A stretch of 5,624 nucleotides of DNA from Rhodoferax sp. (GTDB taxonomy: Bacteria; Pseudomonadota; Gammaproteobacteria; Burkholderiales; Burkholderiaceae_C), in NCBI GenBank assembly GCA_030683195.1, contig JAUXQA010000526.1, positions 1 through 5,624 on the forward strand. Direction: 5' to 3'. Position 1 is the stretch's first letter. Every line of letters starts with the position of its first letter. A program made the position numbers and the translations under genes. Below the pieces are notes generated by a model that saw only the letters and a program-made list of their open reading frames with translations, was not told the DNA's origin and made no database searches. Positions 1 to 4,753 of the stretch are shown here, piece by piece.

Positions 1-48
1 TCGTTTTTTTGACGCTGAGATGGTAACCCCAATTTGGTACTCTGACAT
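1..48 (-). CDS. Possible 5' end of a further minus-strand gene, cut by window edge
   Basis: An ATG at 48-46 on the minus strand opens a frame of 16 codons (MSEYQIGVTISASKKR) with no stop before the window edge. A GAGGG (62-58) lies 9 nt upstream of the ATG, a reasonable Shine-Dalgarno position, and the frame would start 17 nt after the folK stop, in keeping with the tight packing of the row. I do not recognise the peptide and 16 codons cannot be assigned to a family. It could equally be chance open sequence after the end of the operon; the possible hairpin over the folK stop argues that way. Confidence 0.25.
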   Translation of the reverse strand, partial: MSEYQIGVTISASKKR

Positions 49-49
49 C

Positions 50-71
50 CTGAAAAGCCCTCGGCTTACAG
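50..71 (-). terminator. Weak hairpin over the folK stop codon, possible terminator
   Basis: On the minus strand AAGCC (67-63), loop GAG, GGCTT (59-55) forms a 5-bp stem with a 3-nt loop. It is flanked by CTG (71-69) and CAG (52-50), which can add 3 bp across a small asymmetric internal loop. The folK TAA overlaps the left arm. Four T residues (56-53) overlap and follow the right arm, then the sequence turns GC-containing, so the U-tract is short for an intrinsic terminator. The same bases contain the GAGGG that could act as ribosome binding site for a downstream gene, so the hairpin might also be incidental. Confidence 0.25.
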
Positions 72-542
72 TGGCAATATGGCCTGACTTTGAACCGCCA
101 TACGCTGGGCCGAGGTGACGGCGTGTGGCGCAATCTCTGCCAGCGGCACCAAAACAAAAGCGCGCTCGGTCATGCGGGGATGGGGGACGGTGAGTGCCTT
201 GCTGTCGATGCGGGCTTCACCAAAAATCAATATATCCAGGTCCAGCGTTCGGGGCGCGTTTCGGTAGGCGCGCTGGCGGCCCGCCCCTTGCTCCAGCCTC
301 TGTAACTGGGCCAGCAAATCAGGAGCGGTGAGGTAGGTTGTAATTTCAACCACGGCATTGACGTAATCCGGGCCCGACGACTCCAGCGGGGCTGTGCGGT
401 ACAGGGACGAGCGGTTGATCAGACTCACACCGGGCAGGCCGGCGAGGTCATCCATGGCTTTGCACAAGTACGCAACCGGGTCACCCAGGTTGGCACCCAA
501 TGCAATGTAAGCCTTTACCAAAGGCCGCGCAATGGCGCTCAA
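66..542 (-). CDS. folK: 2-amino-4-hydroxy-6-hydroxymethyldihydropteridine pyrophosphokinase (HPPK)
   Basis: Cytoplasmic enzyme of folate synthesis that transfers pyrophosphate from ATP to 6-hydroxymethyl-7,8-dihydropterin, making the substrate of dihydropteroate synthase (FolP). The 158-residue protein is full length for HPPK and shows the family blocks in order: an N-terminal YIALGANLGDP strand-loop (12-22), LYRTAPL (47-53), GPDYVNAVVEI (57-67), the family signature NAPRTLDLDILIFG (95-108), whose D101 and D103 correspond to the Mg-binding DxD pair, and VPHPRMTERAFVLVPL (119-134). The start is TTG at 542-540, overlapping the pcnB stop as TTGA. No ATG or GTG start lies nearby that would keep the YIALG block, and no clear Shine-Dalgarno precedes it, so translation is probably coupled to pcnB. 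The pcnB-folK pairing is also known from E. coli. Identity is secure; the exact start is less so. Confidence 0.95.
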   Translation of the reverse strand: MSAIARPLVKAYIALGANLGDPVAYLCKAMDDLAGLPGVSLINRSSLYRTAPLESSGPDYVNAVVEITTYLTAPDLLAQLQRLEQGAGRQRAYRNAPRTLDLDILIFGEARIDSKALTVPHPRMTERAFVLVPLAEIAPHAVTSAQRMAVQSQAILPL

Positions 543-2122
543 ACGCCGGTATCGGGCACACCTGCGCCGTCCTCTCTGGGGCCGCCAGCAGCACGCCTGC
601 GGCGCCTGCGCTTTTTCGGGGCCTCGGATGAATCGGTGATGTCGTCAGGCTGGCCGACCGTGTTACCGTCTTGCACCGGGTTGGTTGCAGCAATCTGTGA
701 TCCGGCGGCACGGGTCACGGGCACCTTGTGCACCCGGGGGGCACGCTGCTTTTGTTGTTGCTCTTCGCGCACCTGATCCACCATGTCCTGGCGCAGGTTG
801 TCGTCCGCCAGGCTGAATTCCTGCCACCAGTCGGCCAGCACTTCGTCAATTTCACCTGCATCGGCACGCAAACGCATGAAGTCAAATGCCGCGCGAAAGC
901 GGGGCTGCTCCACCAGACCAAAGGGCGTGCTGCCCACACGCTTCTCGAAGCGGGGTTGCATCATCCACATCTCGCGCATGTCGCCAGCGAGCTTGCCCCG
1001 CCCGGATACATCACCAATTCGGGCGTTAAAAACGTCGTCAATGGCATCTTGCAGCGCGGGATGCGCGTGCTGGCGCTCATTCAGGCGCTTGGCCCAGCCG
1101 TCACGCACATCGGCCCACAAGACGCAAGCGAGCAGAAAGCTGGCTACCACGGGCTTGCCTTCGCCCACACGGCGATCCGTGTCTTTCAGGGCCGCAAGCA
1201 CAAACGGCTGTTCCGCTCGCTCAACCACCACATCAAGCAGGGGATAAATGCCCCGCGCCATGCCCAGCGCCTTGAGTTGGGCAATGGTGGCCAGCGCATG
1301 GCCGGTTTGCAGCAACTTGAGCATTTCATCAAACAACCGGCTTTGGGGCACATCAGCCAGCAATTCCTGCGACTTGATCAGCGGAGCGGCTGTTTTGGGC
1401 TCCAGCTGGAAGCCCAGTGCACTGAGCTTGGCCGAGAAGCGCACAGCACGGATGATGCGAACGGGGTCTTCCCTGTAGCGTGTGGCCGGGTCGCCAATCA
1501 TCCGGATGACACGGTTTTTGGCATCCTTGATGCCGTTGTGGTAGTCCACGACGATCTGGGTTTGAGGGTCGTAGTACATGGCGTTGATGGTGAAATCGCG
1601 CCGGACTGCGTCCTGTTCCTGAGGCCCCCAGACGTTGTCGCGCAGCACGCGGCCGGTGGAGTCAACGGCATGCTTCATGCCTGCCAGCTCACTCTTGCTG
1701 GTTTTCTCATTGCCCGCGACCTGCTCTGCTGCGGCGTTGTCCATGTAGGCGCGAAAGGTCGAGACCTCGATCACCTCGTTTTCGCGGCCCCGCCCGTACA
1801 CCACATGCACGATGCGAAAACGCCGCCCGATGATGAATGCACGCCGGAACAAGCCCTTGACCTGTTCCGGTGTTGCGTTGGTCGCCACGTCAAAGTCTTT
1901 GGGGCGCAGGCCCACCATCAGGTCACGGACTGCCCCACCCACGATATAAGCCTCGAAACCCGCATTTTTCAGGGTGTGCACCACATTGAGCGCACGATCG
2001 TCGACCAACGAGGCGTCGATGCCGTGCAGAGCCACCCCGACTTCTTCGCGTTTGCCGAACAGGCTTTTTTTGCTTTTTGCAGGTGACTTGCCCAGCAATT
2101 TGTCGATAAAGTTTTTAATCAT
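539..2122 (-). CDS. pcnB: Poly(A) polymerase I, with long basic C-terminal tail
   Basis: Adds poly(A) tails to RNA 3' ends; in bacteria such tails generally mark RNAs for exonucleolytic decay. The 527-residue protein has a class II nucleotidyltransferase head: IVGGAVRD (60-67), catalytic DFD (D76, D78) followed by VATNATPEQV, RRDFTINAMYYD (174-185) and RYREDPVRIIRAVRF (215-229). IIGRRFRIVHVV (97-108) fits the short motif described as separating bacterial poly(A) polymerases from CCA-adding enzymes, so I call PcnB rather than Cca. A loop at about 128-157 is longer than I recall for the E. coli protein. Residues 453-527 form a low-complexity, probably disordered tail with KK plus six consecutive arginines (503-510), which makes the protein longer than the roughly 460 residues of E. 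coli PcnB. ATG start at 2122; AAGGA occurs upstream but about 15 nt away, so the ribosome site is weak. It overlaps folK by 4 nt and sits 66 nt after the HAD gene. Confidence 0.95.
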   Translation of the reverse strand: MIKNFIDKLLGKSPAKSKKSLFGKREEVGVALHGIDASLVDDRALNVVHTLKNAGFEAYIVGGAVRDLMVGLRPKDFDVATNATPEQVKGLFRRAFIIGRRFRIVHVVYGRGRENEVIEVSTFRAYMDNAAAEQVAGNEKTSKSELAGMKHAVDSTGRVLRDNVWGPQEQDAVRRDFTINAMYYDPQTQIVVDYHNGIKDAKNRVIRMIGDPATRYREDPVRIIRAVRFSAKLSALGFQLEPKTAAPLIKSQELLADVPQSRLFDEMLKLLQTGHALATIAQLKALGMARGIYPLLDVVVERAEQPFVLAALKDTDRRVGEGKPVVASFLLACVLWADVRDGWAKRLNERQHAHPALQDAIDDVFNARIGDVSGRGKLAGDMREMWMMQPRFEKRVGSTPFGLVEQPRFRAAFDFMRLRADAGEIDEVLADWWQEFSLADDNLRQDMVDQVREEQQQKQRAPRVHKVPVTRAAGSQIAATNPVQDGNTVGQPDDITDSSEAPKKRRRRRRAAGGPREDGAGVPDTGV

Positions 2123-2164
2123 TCGTTTTCAACTAGGTCCTTAAGACTTCAAAGCTCTCCAAGG

Positions 2165-2183
2165 GTTTCAGGCAGACTGAAAC
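2165..2183 (-). repeat. Perfect 7-bp inverted repeat between HAD gene and pcnB
   Basis: GTTTCAG, a 5-nt loop, then CTGAAAC: the arms are 2165-2171 and 2177-2183, and match perfectly. On the minus-strand transcript the hairpin begins 5 nt after the HAD stop codon and ends about 42 nt before the pcnB ATG. No T-run follows it on the minus strand (the T-run there, 2196-2191, comes before it) and none follows on the plus strand, so it does not look like an intrinsic terminator in either direction. It could be an mRNA-stability or processing element separating the upstream cistrons from pcnB-folK, or a protein-binding site. Presence of the repeat is certain; function is unknown. Confidence 0.55.
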
Positions 2184-2188
2184 GCACT

Positions 2189-2863
2189 CTAAAAAAGGTC
2201 AAGTATGCGCCAACCGCGGGTTACCGCGATAGCGCGCAGACGGTCGTCCGGGTTGGTGGCTACAGGGTGCGCTACATTCTCCATCAGACTCAAATCGTTG
2301 ATGGAATCGGTATAAAAAGTGCTTTCCACATCCGCCCAGTTCAGCTGATGGCTGGCCAGCCACTCTCCAACCCGGGTGACCTTGCCCTCACGAAAAGACG
2401 GCGTTCCCTTGATCTCACCCGTGAACCACCCGGTACCGCCGAGCGCCGTGTCACGTTCCAGCTCAACCGCAATCAATTCGGGCACGCCCAGGGCTTGTGC
2501 AATTGGGCGGGTGACGAACTCGTTGGTGGCCGTGACGATGATCACGGAATCACCCGCTTGCTGATGTTTTTGCAGCAACGCCAGGGCTTGGGGTTTGATT
2601 GCGGGCTGAATCACTGACTGCATGAAATGGGCGTGTGCGGCCTCTGAAGCGACCGCACCCTGGTGTCGCATGGCCTGGGTGGCAAAGCGAACATAGTCAT
2701 GCACATCCAGCGTCCCCGCCTTGTAATGGGCGTAGAACTCATCGTTTCGGCGACTGAAATCCACCGGATCGGTCCATCCCAAAGAGGTAGTGAATTGTCC
2801 CCAGGCGTGATCGGAGTCAAGCGGCAGCAGGGTGTGATCCAGGTCAAACAGGGCAAGCTTCAT
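2189..2863 (-). CDS. HAD superfamily subfamily IB hydrolase (SerB-like phosphatase)
   Basis: A 224-residue soluble phosphatase of the haloacid dehalogenase fold, phosphoserine-phosphatase-like subfamily IB. All four HAD motifs are visible: motif I FDLDHT with nucleophile D7 and acid/base D9, motif II threonine in VTATN (T111), motif III lysine K161 in REGKVTRVGEW, and motif IV YTDSINDLSLM with metal ligands D186 and D190. The region from about 15 to 100, between motifs I and II, is the alpha-helical cap typical of this group. Substrate cannot be told from sequence; relatives carry names such as phosphoserine phosphatase or histidinol-phosphatase, usually without proof. The ATG follows the hda TGA with no gap (TGAATG), so translation is very likely coupled; a GGA about 10 nt upstream is a weak ribosome site inside hda. 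There is no sign of truncation. Confidence 0.9.
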   Translation of the reverse strand: MKLALFDLDHTLLPLDSDHAWGQFTTSLGWTDPVDFSRRNDEFYAHYKAGTLDVHDYVRFATQAMRHQGAVASEAAHAHFMQSVIQPAIKPQALALLQKHQQAGDSVIIVTATNEFVTRPIAQALGVPELIAVELERDTALGGTGWFTGEIKGTPSFREGKVTRVGEWLASHQLNWADVESTFYTDSINDLSLMENVAHPVATNPDDRLRAIAVTRGWRILDLF

Positions 2864-3550
2864 TCAGGTGTTTTCCATCATGGATTTGATCAAGGGAATG
2901 GTGATGCCGCGTTTGGTCTGCAATGCGTACCGGTCAAGCAGGTTCAGCAACTCCATCAGACTGCCCAAGTCACGGCTGAAACGGGTCAGGATGTAGTCCA
3001 TCACCTCATCGCCCAGAAAGATGCCGCGTGCATCCGCCGCCTGGCGCAGCACAGCGCGCCGTTCGGGGTCACTCAAGGCCTGGAGCTGAAAAACATGACC
3101 CCAGCCGAGCCGTGTTCGCAGGTCATCGCGCAGCTTCAGGTCGGCCGGCGGCAATTCGCCGGCCGCCAGTACCCCACGCTGGTGGGTTTGTGAATTCACA
3201 AACCAGTTGAAGGCGGCATGTTGTTGCACATCGGTGTACAAATGGACCTCGTCCATCATGACGGCAGCCCAGTCCTCATTGAACTCTGGCGGCTCCAACA
3301 CAGAGGCGTCAAGCCAGCCTACTGCCCCGCCTTGTTCGCGCAGGGCTTCTCGCGCCGCCTTGAGTAGATGCGTTTTGCCACAGCCTGAGGCTCCCCAGAC
3401 GTAGGTTGGCACGGGTGAGCGTACCGGAGCGTTGGATTGTTCACTCACCCACGATGCCAGGTGATCAAGCGCAGCTTTATTGGGGCCGGCAAAGTAACTG
3501 TCCAGTGTGGGGCCAGTGGTCAATCCGATGTCAAGGGCGATTTGCTTCAT
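2864..3550 (-). CDS. hda: Hda, DnaA-related AAA+ regulator of replication initiation
   Basis: Hda binds the DNA-loaded sliding clamp and stimulates ATP hydrolysis by DnaA (RIDA), preventing re-initiation of chromosome replication. The 228-residue protein is a lone DnaA-like AAA+ module without the DNA-binding domain IV, as expected for Hda. Visible elements: an N-terminal KQIALDI (2-8) that resembles the clamp-binding QLxLPL-type peptide of E. coli Hda, Walker A GASGCGKT (53-60), Walker B VMMDEVH (D100, E101), the AAGELPPADL sensor 1 region (129-138), RTRLGWGHVFQL (145-156) with R147 at the arginine-finger position, and FSRDLGSLMELLNLLDRYAL (191-210) with a sensor 2 arginine. The DE Walker B pair is more canonical than I recall for E. 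coli Hda. ATG start at 3550, 9 nt after the AI-2E gene stop, with no obvious Shine-Dalgarno. DnaA itself is excluded by size. Confidence 0.93.
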   Translation of the reverse strand: MKQIALDIGLTTGPTLDSYFAGPNKAALDHLASWVSEQSNAPVRSPVPTYVWGASGCGKTHLLKAAREALREQGGAVGWLDASVLEPPEFNEDWAAVMMDEVHLYTDVQQHAAFNWFVNSQTHQRGVLAAGELPPADLKLRDDLRTRLGWGHVFQLQALSDPERRAVLRQAADARGIFLGDEVMDYILTRFSRDLGSLMELLNLLDRYALQTKRGITIPLIKSMMENT

Positions 3551-3559
3551 TCGCTGGAT

Positions 3560-4630
3560 TCAACCCTGGTAAAGCTTGCTGGACAAGTAGCTGGCGCGCG
3601 CACGTCGGATCGCGACCAGCAGTACCGCACTGCTGGGCAGGGCAATCAGCACACCCAGAAAACCAAACAGCTGCCCGAAGGCCAGCAGGGCAAAAATAAC
3701 GGCTAGCGGATGCAGGCCGATGCGCTCCCCAACCAGGCGCGGCGTCAGGTAGAAACTCTCTACCAACTGCCCTGCCCCGAACACCCCCGCGACCACCAAA
3801 ATACCGTACCAGCCACCAAACTGGAGTGCTCCAGCGAGCACAGCCAACACCATGCCCAAGCCAAAACCCAAGTAAGGAATAAAAAATGCCATGCCAGTAA
3901 ACACGCCCAGTGGCACGGCAAGATCAAAGCCAAACAAGGCCAGCGCCACACTGAAATAAATGGCCAAAGTACCCATGACCAGCAACTGACCACGCAAATA
4001 CTGTCCTAACACCATGTCCGCTTCAGCAGTGAAACTGTCGACTTGCGGGCGCATTTTGGGAGGCACCAGAATCATCACCATGGCCACGAACCGGTCCCAG
4101 TCCTTAAGCAAAAAAAACAGCGCGACAGGGATAAGGACCACATTGCCGATGATGGCCAGGGCCACACTGCCCCCGAGCTGGAGCGACGACATGACCGAGC
4201 CAAAGGCATCTTCGACATTGGCATTGAGGTACTTCACGACAAACGTCTTGATGCTGGCCACATCCAGCGACATCTTGATGCCAAATTGGGCCAGCCAGGG
4301 ACTCAAGGCATCGTTAAGTCGCGCAGCCAACAAAGGCAACTGCTCACGCAGCAGAGGCAGTTCCTTGGCAAAAATGGGAACAATCAGCAGCAGGATAGAC
4401 AACAACAGCAGACCAAACACCGATTGCACGATCAGGACCGCCAGTACCCGTGGCAATTTGCCATTGCCCAGGTTGTCCAGCTTGTTGACCATGGGCGTCA
4501 GGGCGTAGGCCAAGACTGCGGCAACCACAAAAGGCGTCAGGACCGCCCCTAACAGCCACAGGGTCAACACCGCCAGGGCGGCGATCAGGCACCAAGTGAG
4601 TGTGCGTTTTTGGGTCGAAGTGAATTGCAT
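3560..4630 (-). CDS. AI-2E family transporter / PerM-like membrane protein
   Basis: A 356-residue polytopic inner-membrane protein of the AI-2E transporter (UPF0118, PerM/YdiK) family. Likely membrane segments are about 11-32, 30-46, 62-86, 153-176, 212-236, 240-267, 272-290 and 304-340; a soluble, amphipathic stretch lies at about 88-150. Family hallmarks are PVALFFLLKDWDRF (168-181), FFIPYLGFGLG (249-259) and LTPRLVGERIGLHPLAVIF (295-313), followed by the C-terminal GFLGVLIALP. Members have been linked to AI-2 export or to Na+/H+ antiport, but most are uncharacterised, and nothing here points to a substrate. ATG start at 4630, with AGG 4 nt upstream as a weak ribosome site. It is the first gene of the minus-strand row and is divergent from purM. 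A perM gene also lies near hda in E. coli, so the neighbourhood is old. Confidence 0.9.
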   Translation of the reverse strand: MQFTSTQKRTLTWCLIAALAVLTLWLLGAVLTPFVVAAVLAYALTPMVNKLDNLGNGKLPRVLAVLIVQSVFGLLLLSILLLIVPIFAKELPLLREQLPLLAARLNDALSPWLAQFGIKMSLDVASIKTFVVKYLNANVEDAFGSVMSSLQLGGSVALAIIGNVVLIPVALFFLLKDWDRFVAMVMILVPPKMRPQVDSFTAEADMVLGQYLRGQLLVMGTLAIYFSVALALFGFDLAVPLGVFTGMAFFIPYLGFGLGMVLAVLAGALQFGGWYGILVVAGVFGAGQLVESFYLTPRLVGERIGLHPLAVIFALLAFGQLFGFLGVLIALPSSAVLLVAIRRARASYLSSKLYQG

Positions 4631-4753
4631 ATAGCCTGAGGCGGGGGTGAACCCTTAGAATCTTAGGATGAATTCTATCGGGCCTGAACACTGTTTCCCC
4701 GATGGAGTCACCGCCATCGCAAAGCGATACAGGCCCAACCAACCCCAAGCAGC
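4631..4753. promoter_or_regulatory. Divergent intergenic region between AI-2E gene and purM
   Basis: This 123-bp gap is the only plausible source of the main promoters for both the minus-strand row and purM. It contains TAGAAT on the plus strand (4656-4661) and TAGAAT on the minus strand (4677-4672), an inverted repeat with a 10-nt spacer; each resembles a sigma-70 -10 box (TATAAT). If both are used, the transcripts would start near 4668 (plus) and 4665 (minus), giving leaders of roughly 86 and 35 nt. I find no good -35 hexamer at 16-18 nt from either box. An overlapping dyad, CCTTAGAATCTTAGG (4653-4667), is palindromic apart from one T-T mismatch and its centre base and could instead be an operator. 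Promoter assignment is tentative. Confidence 0.4.
4680..4736 (+). other. Potential structured leader RNA of purM
   Basis: GGGCCTG (4680-4686) and CAGGCCC (4730-4736) form a perfect 7-bp GC-rich stem. Inside it are two hairpins that share bases and so exclude each other: CGATGG (4700-4705) with CCATCG (4714-4719), and ATCGC (4716-4720) with GCGAT (4724-4728) closed by an AAA loop. The element ends 17 nt before the purM ATG, and the intervening sequence is rich in C and A and unpaired. I recognise no known riboswitch consensus in it. The pairings are seen directly; that they form or regulate anything is inference, and short complementary segments can arise by chance. Confidence 0.35.

Noticed and set aside
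2..118. Plus-strand frame open from the left edge to a TGA at 116-118, possible 3' end of a convergent gene
   Set aside because: It would overlap the last 50 bases of folK, and the translation has no feature I recognise; 38 open codons is weak evidence.
783..1478. Further plus-strand frames inside pcnB
   Set aside because: Ser/Arg-rich shadow translations without domain features or ribosome sites, fully overlapped by pcnB.
728..2086. Very long open frame (452 codons) on the plus strand, antisense to pcnB
   Set aside because: It lies entirely inside pcnB, whose motifs are unmistakable. The translation is rich in His, Gln and Cys with no recognisable domain, as expected for the antisense shadow of a GC-rich gene.
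2165..2196. Hairpin plus T/A-run as an intrinsic terminator after the HAD gene
   Set aside because: On the minus strand the T-run precedes the hairpin; on the plus strand the run after it is A, not T. Neither direction fits an intrinsic terminator.
2174..2202. Sigma-70 promoter for pcnB from TTGACC (2202-2197)
   Set aside because: The -35-like hexamer is good, but the hexamers 16-18 nt downstream match TATAAT at two or fewer useful positions.
3406..4552. Plus-strand frames across hda and the AI-2E gene
   Set aside because: Compositionally odd (Gln/His/Arg- or Ser-rich) mirror translations of well-supported minus-strand genes.
4716..4728. ATCGCAAAGCGAT resembling a PurR/LacI-type operator upstream of purM
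   Set aside because: The PurR operator is a 16-bp even palindrome with a central CG; this is a 13-bp odd-centred repeat, better explained as part of the leader RNA hairpin.
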